Assembly: GCA_022566355.1 (NCBI GenBank)
Contig: JADFJB010000050.1
Span: forward strand, 1-32,005
Length of the DNA: 32,005 nt
Direction of reading: 5' to 3'
From: a candidate division KSB1 bacterium
Lineage (GTDB): Bacteria > Zhuqueibacterota > JdFR-76 > DREG01
Shown in pieces: positions 1 to 8,611 of the stretch; the stretch's first letter is position 1; the number at the start of each line of letters is the position of its first letter. A program made the position numbers and the translations under genes. The notes below the pieces were generated by a model. The model searched no databases. It saw nothing but the letters and a program-made list of their open reading frames with translations, and had not been told where the DNA came from.

Positions 1-2
1 CA

Positions 3-126
3 AAAACTCTAAGTCACTAAGAATATTAAAGTTATAAAGAAAATTACTATGAACCAATTTTATGTCAATATAAAAAATCAATCTTTCTTAACCTTTATTT
101 TTTAAAGCTTTGTGTCTTTGAGTCTT
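3..126. repeat. Imperfect inverted-repeat element, left copy
   Basis: Bases 3-21 (AAAACTCTAAGTCACTAAG) pair with 108-126 (CTTTGTGTCTTTGAGTCTT) at about 15 of 19 positions, enclosing about 86 AT-rich bases. The arms resemble the 'aagacacaaag / ctttgtgtctt' type of dispersed intergenic repeat seen in many environmental genomes. A related element lies at 1125-1199 on the other side of the lipoprotein gene. No reading frame was found in 1-189. Confidence 0.4.
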
Positions 127-189
127 GGTGGCTATGAATTATCCAGGTTAATTAATTAACTTAATCAAAATTATAAGGCAGGAAATATT

Positions 190-1050
190 ATGAGAACCAC
201 AATGCGAACTATTTTAACCTTTGTAACTGTGGCATTTATTTGGTCATGCAGTGCAAGTAAGATGAATTTAACTGAAATGAGCACGAAGGGATTCCAGATT
301 GTTTATAAGCCCAAGATTGGCTCTGTAGCAAAATACATGATTACTTCAAATTCTGATATTACCCAAAACATGATGGGGCAAGAACAAAATTTTGGAACGA
401 AGTCAGATATGAGTATGATTTTAAAAGTAAGCGGTGTAACTGAAAACGAGATTAACTATGATGTTACTTTTGAATCTGCTACTATCGAATCAAACGCACC
501 CGGGTTAACCGGCATCGGCGATTACAAAGAAAAACTACTAAGTTCCAATGTGAAAATAACCTCAGATCCTTTCGGCAAAGTAACAAAAATAACCGGCACT
601 GAGGCAATAAAAAAGTTGGCCCTGGGCAGTAATATCGATATATTGCTGAAAAATTTATTTATAATTTTCCCGGAAAAAGTTTTGAAAATCGGGGATAGTT
701 GGCCTCATAAAGAAACAAATACTGTGAAAAGCGGTCCTTTGAACCTTGATATCAATTCAAATACTACTTACAAATTTGTTGGTGTTGAAACCAAACAAAA
801 CACGGAATGCTTACGGTTTGACGTTGAAGTCTCGATGAAACTATCAGGTAAAGGGCAACAAAACGGAATGGATCTTGAATTTGATGGAATAGGTACCGGC
901 ACCGGAGTTTTTTACTTTGATTATGCGACCGGAGTTTTTGTGAACATCACTTCAAATTCGCAGACTGAAGGCGTTGTCGCCATACCTTCTCAAGGGATGG
1001 ACATTCCAATGACAGTAGTTCAAACAGCTGAAATCAATTTGGTAAAATAA
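190..1050 (+). CDS. Secreted lipoprotein of unknown function (DUF6263-like)
   Basis: This 286-residue protein has a lipoprotein-type signal: a hydrophobic stretch at residues 8-18 ends in I-W-S-C, so Cys20 would be lipidated after cleavage. The mature part is rich in beta-forming, polar and Thr/Asn/Gly residues and has no enzyme motif that I recognise. The pattern (K.G....Y..........M.....G, later 'P.K.L.IGDSW') recalls the DUF6263 family of envelope lipoproteins, but that is a weak recognition. The ATG at 190 has a good ribosome site (AAGGCAGGA, 175-183, six bases away); a second ATG lies at residue 5. It is a single gene, convergent with the signalling block to its right. The function is unknown; an envelope location is the only firm inference. 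Confidence 0.75.
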   Translation: MRTTMRTILTFVTVAFIWSCSASKMNLTEMSTKGFQIVYKPKIGSVAKYMITSNSDITQNMMGQEQNFGTKSDMSMILKVSGVTENEINYDVTFESATIESNAPGLTGIGDYKEKLLSSNVKITSDPFGKVTKITGTEAIKKLALGSNIDILLKNLFIIFPEKVLKIGDSWPHKETNTVKSGPLNLDINSNTTYKFVGVETKQNTECLRFDVEVSMKLSGKGQQNGMDLEFDGIGTGTGVFYFDYATGVFVNITSNSQTEGVVAIPSQGMDIPMTVVQTAEINLVK

Positions 1051-1124
1051 CTCAATTTTCTGTTTTATTGCATGGAAAACACATTTTGAAGAGAGGATCA
1101 ACCTGAAAAACAGGTTAATTAACG

Positions 1125-1199
1125 GTAGAGAGCGCAGAGTTTACCAAGAATCAAAAACCTGGTAAGTACACATGGTTCTTAGCGAGCACTGCGTTTTAC
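1125..1199. repeat. Imperfect inverted-repeat element, right copy
   Basis: The arm at 1125-1150 (containing GCGCAGAG...CCAAGAA) is an imperfect reverse complement of 1176-1199 (TTCTTAGCGAGCACTGCG...). An inner perfect pair, TTACCA (1141-1146) and TGGTAA (1160-1165), sits between them. The TTCTTAG(T/C)GA...TTTT arm is shared with the reverse complement of the left element (3-21), so both look like degenerate copies of one dispersed repeat. The stretch 1051-1255 between convergent genes holds nothing else except a small hairpin at 1100-1116. Confidence 0.4.
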
Positions 1200-1255
1200 A
1201 GTTCAGTTTGAACTTGACAGCTGCATCACCGAAATTGAAAAAATATAAATTGGGT

Positions 1256-2590
1256 TTAGACTGTTTCGATTTCTCGTTCCAAGATATCCAAAACATTAGA
1301 ATAGTTGTGGATGGTTAAGTCCAATTGCACAAAGGAATCCAACTCTAATTTATTTAAGTAAGAATTGATTCTCGCTGCCCTGGCTTCTGCAACTTGGGGT
1401 TCCGTGTAGGAAAAGAAAAGGATGAGTTCATTTGGGGCTTTACAAAACGCCGCATCCTGGGGTTGCATTAATTTTTTTACCATTAAAACAACATGGTTAA
1501 TTTTCTTTTTGTTTTCAGAATTATTTTCAGCTTGATTCATCGTCGAAAAGCGGAGATGAAGCACAGCATAAGGTTTTTGAGCCAAATGATGCTGGTGCTT
1601 TTCCAATCTTAAAAAATCCTCAAAAATACAACCGTCCAATGTTTGTAATCCATTTTCATTTAGAATCATCTGCAATGCATTATCGTCCGGTTTATCCGGA
1701 ACAATTCCAGGCTTCAATGAAAATGAATAAATAATTTGGGCGTTGGCCTCTTCCTCTTTAAATTCCGTTTCACATGACCAACAGCGTGCGAAAGACAATC
1801 CATGCTTAAATTCAGATTGGCATCTTTCACATCTGTTAAAATGAGAAATTCCACTATTAAATGAATTGCTTTCAGAGTTCTTAAATTGTATGTCCTGGGT
1901 GAATATAGGAGAATGGCAGTCAGGGCAAACGGTTCTAATATTTATTTGATAAGAGCTGCATGTAGGACAGGTCTTAACCATGTCATAAATTCGTTTCACT
2001 AACCATCCATCTTTTTCCACTTTTTCTAGAAATTCGATTTGTTGTTCGGGATTTAGTTCCTTATTATCCCATTTCGAAAGCAGTTTATAAGAAAACCCAA
2101 ACTTTGATTGTCCATCCGGCGCCGGTTTAATTGTTTTAATTTTCTTTGTAATCAAATACTCAACAAATGAAGGCTTGCTCTTGTTATCACTTGATCCATT
2201 AACTTTGGAATCTCTGGAATTGGAACTATAAATCCGTAAAGCTGTATTAATTTTTGCCAATAACATCTCCCGGTCAAATGGCTTTGTCAGGAAGTCCAAA
2301 GCGCCTGCTTGCAATGCTTCAAGCTTGACATTCATATCACGAATATCGGATAAAATATAGAACGGCATTTCGGGATAATGAATGTTGATTTCCCGGCATA
2401 ATTTAGAACTTGAATAACCTTTTAAGCTCCACTCAAAAATTGCAAGATGAGGCTTTACTGTCTTCCATTTCTCCAAAGCAGTTTCACCATCAGCATAGGA
2501 GAAGACTTCGAACCCAGATTCCTTCAAAACGTTATTCAGAACATTTCTGGCATTCATATCCGGTTCAATTATGCTAATCCTGAATTTCAT
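1256..2590 (-). CDS. Atypical response regulator: degenerate receiver, paired zinc ribbons, GGDEF-like C-terminus
   Basis: The N-terminal 120 residues are a receiver domain: acidic pocket E9/D11, switch Ser81 and conserved Lys103 in LTKPF. The phospho-acceptor position is Glu53 (HLAIFEWSLKG; the codon at 2432-2434 reads GAG) instead of Asp, so normal phosphorylation is not expected. Residues of about 208-280 hold four paired cysteine knuckles (CPTC, CPDC, CERC, CWSC), which look like two zinc ribbons. The last 125 residues (HLRFSTMN..., then PNELILFFSY where GGDEF would be) resemble a diguanylate cyclase fold without its active site; this last call is inference. The gene is last in the minus-strand run, nine bases after a histidine kinase. 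ATG start. Glu may mimic the phosphorylated state, or the domain may only bind partners. Confidence 0.7.
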   Translation of the reverse strand: MKFRISIIEPDMNARNVLNNVLKESGFEVFSYADGETALEKWKTVKPHLAIFEWSLKGYSSSKLCREINIHYPEMPFYILSDIRDMNVKLEALQAGALDFLTKPFDREMLLAKINTALRIYSSNSRDSKVNGSSDNKSKPSFVEYLITKKIKTIKPAPDGQSKFGFSYKLLSKWDNKELNPEQQIEFLEKVEKDGWLVKRIYDMVKTCPTCSSYQINIRTVCPDCHSPIFTQDIQFKNSESNSFNSGISHFNRCERCQSEFKHGLSFARCWSCETEFKEEEANAQIIYSFSLKPGIVPDKPDDNALQMILNENGLQTLDGCIFEDFLRLEKHQHHLAQKPYAVLHLRFSTMNQAENNSENKKKINHVVLMVKKLMQPQDAAFCKAPNELILFFSYTEPQVAEARAARINSYLNKLELDSFVQLDLTIHNYSNVLDILEREIETV

Positions 2591-2599
2591 TTTCTTAAA

Positions 2600-3739
2600 T
2601 TATCCTACAGCTTGCCGGGCTATTATTGGGTTCATTGCCTCCAAGCATACCGGCAATGAAAATGATACCTTGAAATATTTTCCATACTCGGTATCCACCC
2701 AAATGGATCCACCATGCTTCTTAATAATATGTTTTGCGTTATACAAACCAAGCCCGGAGCTTTTCATTCCAAGCTGGTTTTCAGATTCAATGCGGGTAAA
2801 TTTTTTAAACAAATTCTTCAATTGATTTCTTTTAACACCCTGGCCAGTATTCAGAACACTGATTTCAAAATTGTCCTCTTTTCTCACCATCTCAACGACC
2901 ACATTCCCTCCCTGGTTGGAGTATTTAACAGCATTTGAAAGGAGATTGTTAAAAACGACTCTCATTAACCCGGAATCACAATCAACCACAATGCTGTCCA
3001 GATCTGTTTCTACCCATACATTCAATTCTTTCCGGTTGTACTGTTCGGTCATTTCTTCCAACACAAACGAAAGAATATCTTTGTGTAAGTCAAACCTCTT
3101 TTTATCAATAACCAGGTCACCTTGTTCAATATTAGCCAAATCCAAATAATTCTTTATCATTTCAATTAATAATCTGGAGGACCGAATAATGACTGACACG
3201 GCTTTCTTTTGTTCGGTTTTTAGTTCTCCCAACAATTCCTCATCCAATAACTCGGCGAAACCGAGAATCGAAATCAACGGATTTCTTAATTCATGAGAGA
3301 CAAATCCCAGCATGTTCAAATATTGCTGATTCATTTGTTCGAGAAGATTATTTTGCTTCTCCAATTTTATCTTGGCTTTATATAAGTTTTTATTGGACTC
3401 CTCGAGATTATGAAATACTTCTGCATTCTCTTTTAAAACTATTGCATGTGACGCAAACATAACAAAAGATCTGAGCTTTTCTTTAACAAGGCATTTATCA
3501 TCCAATTGATCTACATTGACTAAATCGACTCCCGGAATTTCATCAAATCGATCATTATATTCTTTTAAGATCGTGTCCAACAATTCATCCAGATCCGTAC
3601 TTTTTTTTATGAGTTCAGTGCTGACATTGTAATTCCGGAACAATTCTTCGACCAGCATGTCAGCGTTCGATGATTTGGAATTTTTATTGTCAGTTTTTTT
3701 TTTATGTCCTGCTTCTTTCATAAACTTACTGTTACTCAA
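2600..3739 (-). CDS. Soluble sensor histidine kinase (HisKA + HATPase_c)
   Basis: No membrane segment is visible in this 379-residue protein. It has an uncharacterised N-terminal region (1-105), a coiled coil (about 108-140), the H-box VSHELRNP with His149, the N-box around Asn265/Asn269 (NNLLSNAVKYS), the G1 box NTGQG (297-301) and the G2 box SSGLGLY (from 328). All catalytic boxes are intact, so it should be an active cytoplasmic kinase. The listed start is a TTG whose first bases overlap the TGA of the upstream receiver (TTGA, 3736-3739), suggesting translational coupling. An in-frame ATG six codons later (3719-3721) is an alternative; neither has a strong ribosome site. The adjacent receivers are the obvious partners: the canonical one upstream and the Glu53 one downstream. 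Confidence 0.85.
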   Translation of the reverse strand: MSNSKFMKEAGHKKKTDNKNSKSSNADMLVEELFRNYNVSTELIKKSTDLDELLDTILKEYNDRFDEIPGVDLVNVDQLDDKCLVKEKLRSFVMFASHAIVLKENAEVFHNLEESNKNLYKAKIKLEKQNNLLEQMNQQYLNMLGFVSHELRNPLISILGFAELLDEELLGELKTEQKKAVSVIIRSSRLLIEMIKNYLDLANIEQGDLVIDKKRFDLHKDILSFVLEEMTEQYNRKELNVWVETDLDSIVVDCDSGLMRVVFNNLLSNAVKYSNQGGNVVVEMVRKEDNFEISVLNTGQGVKRNQLKNLFKKFTRIESENQLGMKSSGLGLYNAKHIIKKHGGSIWVDTEYGKYFKVSFSLPVCLEAMNPIIARQAVG

Positions 3740-4116
3740 TTTAAACCAAGTGTTTGATATACTTTATCAACCAATTTGATCGGACTAAACGGTTTACTAA
3801 AAACACCCTGGGCATTAGTTTCCCGGTATTTTAATTCAGGAATCGGAACAGCTGTGAGAAAAATTACCGGTATATCGCGAGTTTTAGAATCATTTTTAAT
3901 CTGCCGGCAGACTTCCAATCCATCGTATCGTCCCGGCATTCGAACATCCAACAATACCAGATCGGGAGCTTCATTAGCTATCATGTTCAATGCTCGATCT
4001 CCGTCTTCCGCTTCTACCACATTAAAATCATCAACCATCAGTGTTTCTCTAACCAACGATCTGATTTCCTCTTCATCATCAACAACTAAAATTTTTTTTG
4101 AGAAATATCCACTCAT
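3736..4116 (-). CDS. Stand-alone response regulator (CheY-like receiver)
   Basis: At 126 residues this is just a receiver domain. All key residues are present: acidic pair D13/D14, phospho-acceptor Asp57 in LVLLDVRMPG, switch Thr88 and Lys108 in SKPF. It has no output domain, so it must act by protein contact or as a phosphorelay intermediate. Its stop overlaps the start of the following histidine kinase by four bases, and it follows the PAS pseudokinase by 36 bases. ATG start at 4116. The R-Y-D insertion after PG is common in single-domain receivers of gliding and environmental bacteria. It is the most likely phosphate acceptor from the downstream kinase. Confidence 0.88.
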   Translation of the reverse strand: MSGYFSKKILVVDDEEEIRSLVRETLMVDDFNVVEAEDGDRALNMIANEAPDLVLLDVRMPGRYDGLEVCRQIKNDSKTRDIPVIFLTAVPIPELKYRETNAQGVFSKPFSPIKLVDKVYQTLGLN

Positions 4117-4152
4117 TTTATAACCTATTGCTTATTACAAATATTAATTTCT

Positions 4153-5331
4153 TTAATCCTTCATTAAAGCCTTTAATTCCGAATTCCAATTAGAAAATTT
4201 GATGACCAAAACCAAAGATTTCTTTCCCCGTATCTGAAATTTCCCACCATTCCATTCCACAATATCTTTTGCCAGCGCCAGGTTAATCCCTTGCTTATTT
4301 ATTTCGTGATCATTTTGTGTTTTCAACTCTTTCTTAAAATTCCTGGCTTTTTCTTCATTTACTGTTGAATTCTTACATTGAATTTCCATTTCACTTTGGT
4401 TTTGTACCAAATTAATCTTCAATACAGAATTTTGATGAGAACAGAAAACCAAATTTTTTATAATGTTTTCTACTGCTTTATTAAATAATATTTTGTCCGC
4501 TAAAATATAGACGTTGTCGGATTTTTCAAATTGAATTTGTACTTTTAGCCTATATGATTCCGAATCGATGTTGGCAATGGCACTTTTTATTGTTTCGTTC
4601 AATTCAACCGGAGAAACCTCTGAGTCATTTTCCGAAGCTAACGGAGAAAGCCTCATCAGGTCTTCCATTATTTTTTCCAAATTCTCTCCGGATTCTATTA
4701 AAAACCGAAAGTGTGCACTTTCATCTTCGTTTAATTTTGTTTTCAAATCACTGTACAAATAATTTAAAACCCCAATCAAACCATTTAAGGGAGTTTTAAT
4801 TTCATTGGAAGCAAAAGTGAATAAGCTAGTTCTAAGCTTTTCCAGGCGCTTGTTTTCCGTAATATCCCGGAGAACAAAAACAAAGCCACTCCTTTCTGTT
4901 TGTTGGCTGACGGTTTTGGTTACAGTAGCCAGGTAGACTGATTCGCCAAGGGAATTTATTGAAAATTCGAGAGTTAATACCGTGGAATCTTCAGTCTTAA
5001 ACTGATTGATTTTGGGGGTAAGATCTTGAATTGGCAGCAACCTAACAATCGACGATCCTTGAATGTTTTCCGGTGTTTTTTCAATTATATTTTCAAATGC
5101 CTTATTAAATTCTGTAATGACCAAATTGTTATCTGTTGCCACCATCGCATCTGAGATGCTGTTTACAATAGCTTTTAGTTTGTTGTGGGTTTCTTCCAAA
5201 TGGATACGGCGTTCCCGCTCTTTACGGTAGATTTGTGCAAAGTCTTTGCTGTAAACCAAAATTTGTTTTTGCGAAAGGATCAATCTTTCAAACAATTCCT
5301 GACGTGATAAATTAAACTTGGTATCTTTCAA
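4153..5331 (-). CDS. PAS-domain histidine kinase homologue lacking the phospho-acceptor histidine (pseudokinase)
   Basis: The protein is 392 residues long and has no membrane segment. A coiled N-terminus (to about 50) leads to a PAS domain (about 50-160: NSISDAMVATDNN...VLRDITENKRLE), then a HisKA-like region and an HATPase_c-like region. The H-box reads FASNEIKTPLNG, with Asn176 where His is required (codon 4804-4806 gives AAT). The ATP-binding half is also eroded: an N-box-like NIIKN is present, the G1 box is replaced by CKNSTV and the G2 box is only QGINLAL. It should therefore be unable to autophosphorylate. TTG start at 5331 is supported by an AAAGG ribosome site seven bases upstream. 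It lies between the PilP/GspC-like gene and a canonical receiver, so a scaffold or decoy role in a relay is plausible. Confidence 0.8.
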   Translation of the reverse strand: MKDTKFNLSRQELFERLILSQKQILVYSKDFAQIYRKERERRIHLEETHNKLKAIVNSISDAMVATDNNLVITEFNKAFENIIEKTPENIQGSSIVRLLPIQDLTPKINQFKTEDSTVLTLEFSINSLGESVYLATVTKTVSQQTERSGFVFVLRDITENKRLEKLRTSLFTFASNEIKTPLNGLIGVLNYLYSDLKTKLNEDESAHFRFLIESGENLEKIMEDLMRLSPLASENDSEVSPVELNETIKSAIANIDSESYRLKVQIQFEKSDNVYILADKILFNKAVENIIKNLVFCSHQNSVLKINLVQNQSEMEIQCKNSTVNEEKARNFKKELKTQNDHEINKQGINLALAKDIVEWNGGKFQIRGKKSLVLVIKFSNWNSELKALMKD

Positions 5332-5349
5332 AACTTGCCTTTCATTAAA

Positions 5350-5814
5350 CTAAAACAGGTAAAGCACTCGGATGCTTTTGTTGTTCGCCAGAACAACTTT
5401 GTCATTACGAATCATGATTACTCTCATATTACGAACCCAATCTCCAAGGGCTACCATTTTTCCACCAATTAATGCGTATTCTTTCTCATCACGATAGACC
5501 AAACCTTCTAATAAACGTTTGGATGTCCGCTTATTCGAACCTGAATTAATATTTGATGGCAGAAACGGATCTCTTAATTGCATATCTATTTCATTCATAT
5601 CATTCGAAGTAGCCAATTGACTTCGGTTGTTAAGCAGACCTTTTAACGTTGGAATTAGGGAATTCGCAATATTCATCTGGCCAAAGTGAATGTTCTCAAA
5701 TTTATGTTTAATATCAATTCCACCAAGCCATAAACTTGTCGTAGCACCACCTATTGCAATTACCAATAATTTTACTACATTTTTCATGAGATAATTAAGT
5801 AAATAATGCTTCAC
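5350..5814 (-). CDS. PilP/GspC-like inner-membrane alignment protein
   Basis: This protein of about 154 residues has one N-terminal membrane segment (about 12-32), a low-complexity linker, and a small C-terminal domain starting with the typical RDPF (81-84) and continuing LEGLVY...ALIGGKMVALGDWV...V..I..DKVVL.N. That is the signature of the PilP / GspC homology-region fold, which in characterised systems links the inner-membrane platform to the outer-membrane secretin. It follows the PilO/GspM-like gene by eight bases. The GTG at 5814 gives the longest form; an ATG nine codons later (5785-5787) is equally possible, and neither has a good ribosome site. No secretin gene follows: the next gene is a sensor pseudokinase. 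Confidence 0.65.
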   Translation of the reverse strand: MKHYLLNYLMKNVVKLLVIAIGGATTSLWLGGIDIKHKFENIHFGQMNIANSLIPTLKGLLNNRSQLATSNDMNEIDMQLRDPFLPSNINSGSNKRTSKRLLEGLVYRDEKEYALIGGKMVALGDWVRNMRVIMIRNDKVVLANNKSIRVLYLF

Positions 5815-5822
5815 TTTTCAAA

Positions 5823-6398
5823 TTATAACAACCAACCTTCAAGGTAAAGATGCACTTTATCCATATATGTATCTTCGGCTATTTCGGGCTTCAGGTGTAC
5901 TGTTTTTATTTCAAAAACTACAAATTCCAATTCAATACCTTTTAAAAACTCTACAATGCTTGCAAAGGAAGCATTAAGTTGAAAACGATACGCATATCCG
6001 ACAGGGATCTCTTCCTGTGTTTGTACGGACAAGTCTATTAGATCTATCTTTTTCTCTAACCCCATCTTAATGATTCGCTGATAAACGTCCATATCATTTT
6101 CACATACCTGGAAATTTGGAATTGAATTTACCGGAAGCCAATTAAAAGCCTGTACGTCAACTTCTTCTAATTTTTGAAAATTATTGTAAGTAAGAGTAAC
6201 TTCATTACGAAGTTGGACTATTTCTGTGTTAAGATTAATTGTCTTTTTAATGATGGATGTAATTCTGGTTGACATCACATAAGTGGTTACAAAGGTTAGT
6301 AAGAGAATAAGAATAGTACTTATCCCCTTCTGGATCCTGGGTAAATACCTGCTAAATTTTGATGATCGATAATTAACTTTTAGTCGAAACTTTGACAT
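5823..6398 (-). CDS. PilO/GspM-like inner-membrane assembly protein
   Basis: A basic N-terminus, one membrane segment (about residues 24-42), a short coiled coil and a small alpha/beta periplasmic domain make up this protein of about 191 residues. This is the layout of PilO and GspM, and the sequence keeps the late feature of PilO-like domains, 'V..Y.F.L...ASF..IVEFLKGIE'. The ATG at 6398 is chosen because GAGAAAG precedes it; an upstream in-frame TTG at 6419 would add seven residues. The start lies inside the end of the PilM/PilN-like gene, implying coupled translation. Assignment rests on topology, size and gene order more than on sequence identity. Confidence 0.6.
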   Translation of the reverse strand: MSKFRLKVNYRSSKFSRYLPRIQKGISTILILLLTFVTTYVMSTRITSIIKKTINLNTEIVQLRNEVTLTYNNFQKLEEVDVQAFNWLPVNSIPNFQVCENDMDVYQRIIKMGLEKKIDLIDLSVQTQEEIPVGYAYRFQLNASFASIVEFLKGIELEFVVFEIKTVHLKPEIAEDTYMDKVHLYLEGWLL

Positions 6399-7983
6399 TA
6401 CTTTCTCGAATGTTAGCAATCAGTTTATAAGATATGAGATCGCTAGTATTATGATCTTCATCAATTTTTTTTAATAACAATTGTGAAAAATACCCAGTTG
6501 CTGACAACTTATTAAAAAATTCAGTGACGTAATTTCCGGACACGCTTTTGCCTTCTATGACGATGGATACTGGTTCTTTTTTTCTTTTTGATTTTCTCTT
6601 TGAGTTTTCTTTTGTAACTATTTTTATGTCAGTAACCCATATCCCCCGGGGAATTTGTTCACTCACCAAAGTCAAAATTGATGATAATTTTCTAAATGTT
6701 GTTCGAGGAATTTCCTTTTTTTGCTTATTAGTCAATAATAAATTATAATTATTTAATTTTCTAAAACTCGATAGATTACTTTCAATTTCTTTCTTTTGTA
6801 CACTTAAACGCGAAAACTCGTGAAGTTTTTGATTATAATTATAAGTCGTTAATACAAAAATAAAAAGTAGCGTAAAAGCCGTCGATAACCCAATTAAACG
6901 CACTCCTCTCATAACCGATTTATCGGTCGAAGTGTTTTCAGGAATACTTCTGATCAGATTTAATCTCTTCCTTTGCTTTGATTGAGCGCCAGCCATGGCT
7001 AAAGCTATTGCTTGAGAAAAAATTGGCTTAATATCATGCAGATGATCAAAATTATTTTTTGCCTTACCCATTGAGAGTTGTGTAAAGGGATTCACGTTTT
7101 GAATTTGTAGGTTCATATTCTGCGAAATATATTCTTTCAACCAGTTGTAAAGCCCGCCACCGCCTAATATTTTAATTTGGAAGATTTGAACATTGTATTG
7201 ATTTTTTAGAATCAATAATAATTCTTTTAGCTCATTTTCCAGTTCTTTTAAGTTTCCTTGAATATCAATCAAAATATTCCCAAACCCGACGATAAAGGCA
7301 TCCTCTTTATAAATCCAATTCTTATTCTCATAAGAAATTTGATCGGATTTTAAAGCATCAAATATTCTTTTCCGGGTTTGTTGATTTATATTTTTTGGAA
7401 TAATTGATTTGAATGAGAATTTGAGTGTCTTAATTTCGAGTATGTTTTGACCGAGTGAAAAAATTAACTGGCTCTTTTTATAACCAATATTTAAAAATAA
7501 ATAATATTCCTCTTTTGAAGTATTCTGCAGTAGTGGAATTGTCAGGTTATCTATTTCCAGTCTTTTCGGAAAACCTTTTAATGCTTTTCTTGGGCTCCAT
7601 TCACTTTTTACAAACTCTTCCGTAACATCAAGATTATATTTTTGATTGTCCAAATTATCTTCAAGCTGTTTTTTTTTGCGAGCATAATTTAGAATTTTCC
7701 TCAATATTGATTTATTCGTTGGATGCATCTTAACCCCATCAGATGGTAAACCAACAGTAATCTTAGCACCATAAAAATTAATTTTTTTCAACCTATGTTG
7801 AATCATTTTTGTTAAGTTTTTTGCAGAAGAAAAAACCGGGAGCTCAAAAAATAGTATATGAGTAAGTTCATATTTTGACTCCAACATCCTTAGCCCGATA
7901 AGTTTAACGGAATGCGTCCCCCAATCTAATCCGAAACTAAGATTCTTTTGCTTTCCCAATATTCTTTTTAAAAACCCTATCAT
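6373..7983 (-). CDS. GspL-like protein / PilM-PilN fusion
   Basis: Residues 1-335 form an actin-like cytoplasmic domain of PilM type: FGLDWGTHSVKLI near the start and LGGGGLYNWLKEYI...NPF at 273-300. Then comes LNLIRSIP (341-348), the PilN-type motif before its membrane segment, a single membrane helix (about 362-381), a coiled coil and a ferredoxin-like periplasmic domain (about 440-530) carrying IVIEGKSVSGNYVTEFFNKL. In type IV pili these halves are two proteins (PilM, PilN); in type II secretion the same layout is the single protein GspL. It anchors the assembly ATPase to the inner membrane. ATG start at 7983; an 81-base gap separates it from the pseudopilin. The gene is markedly AT-rich. 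Confidence 0.8.
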   Translation of the reverse strand: MIGFLKRILGKQKNLSFGLDWGTHSVKLIGLRMLESKYELTHILFFELPVFSSAKNLTKMIQHRLKKINFYGAKITVGLPSDGVKMHPTNKSILRKILNYARKKKQLEDNLDNQKYNLDVTEEFVKSEWSPRKALKGFPKRLEIDNLTIPLLQNTSKEEYYLFLNIGYKKSQLIFSLGQNILEIKTLKFSFKSIIPKNINQQTRKRIFDALKSDQISYENKNWIYKEDAFIVGFGNILIDIQGNLKELENELKELLLILKNQYNVQIFQIKILGGGGLYNWLKEYISQNMNLQIQNVNPFTQLSMGKAKNNFDHLHDIKPIFSQAIALAMAGAQSKQRKRLNLIRSIPENTSTDKSVMRGVRLIGLSTAFTLLFIFVLTTYNYNQKLHEFSRLSVQKKEIESNLSSFRKLNNYNLLLTNKQKKEIPRTTFRKLSSILTLVSEQIPRGIWVTDIKIVTKENSKRKSKRKKEPVSIVIEGKSVSGNYVTEFFNKLSATGYFSQLLLKKIDEDHNTSDLISYKLIANIRESNVKVSTKS

Positions 7984-8064
7984 CTATTCATCTAACCTTT
8001 TGTAAAAAAGAAAATCTTATTACTTCTAAACATTGTTTACGAATAATCCGCTGCAGATTAACGG

Positions 8065-8592
8065 CTAATAATAGGCATAATAATCCTTGAAGAATTTCCT
8101 ATTCAGGTTGGCTATAAGGAAACCAGTTTTCGCTTGAAACAACCACCCGCCTGTGGCAGTCGAATCATCTGCAGTTTTCAGTCTTAATTCCAGCAAAGTT
8201 TTAGATTCACTTGAATCAAGTTTGACAGTATGCAAATTTGAAATCGGCTCAATGGGAAATTCCGGAAGATACGGTCCGAACCTGTTTTCGCGATTCCTTA
8301 ATTTAGCCGGTTTTCCGTATTCGTTAGTATACCACAGCAATTGGTTCTGTAATATGCTCAAATCGCCTTTCTTGTTATAATCATTTTCAGAGCACGGATA
8401 ATGTCCATGGTCGAGAAAGTAATTATAAATAGCCAGACGAAATTCTTTTGAGGATTTTTGAAGATGGACTTCATTTTTTTGTTGGTTTTGGTTGGAGATT
8501 TTCATAAATGCCATACAACATAACACGATTAAAATTCCTGCAATAAATAGAATCTCAATGAACGAAATTCCTTTTTCTTCTGATATGTTCAT
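8065..8592 (-). CDS. Type II/IV prepilin-like protein (pseudopilin)
   Basis: This 175-residue protein starts with a short leader ending in K-G8, followed by ISFIE and a hydrophobic helix (about 9-28). Prepilin peptidase would cut after Gly8, and Glu13 is the required +5 glutamate. The rest is a pilin-like domain: an alpha-helix, then YNYFLDHGHYPCSENDY, which recalls the G-type pseudopilin pattern where a short helix meets a Y/P-rich loop. It lies 19 bases after the GAF-PAS kinase and just before the PilM/N, PilO and PilP-like genes, so it is probably the substrate or tip component of that machine. Only one pseudopilin is present here. ATG start at 8592 without a strong ribosome site. Confidence 0.78.
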   Translation of the reverse strand: MNISEEKGISFIEILFIAGILIVLCCMAFMKISNQNQQKNEVHLQKSSKEFRLAIYNYFLDHGHYPCSENDYNKKGDLSILQNQLLWYTNEYGKPAKLRNRENRFGPYLPEFPIEPISNLHTVKLDSSESKTLLELRLKTADDSTATGGWLFQAKTGFLIANLNRKFFKDYYAYY

Positions 8593-8611
8593 ACTTCAGT
8601 TTAAATTAGTT

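Noticed and set aside
1100-1116. Small hairpin AACCTG-A5-CAGGTT as a terminator between convergent genes
   Set aside because: There is no T run on either side, and the stem has only six pairs.
2447-3149. Several plus-strand frames antisense to the kinase and receiver genes
   Set aside because: They are short shadows of conserved minus-strand domains with no ribosome sites or motifs.
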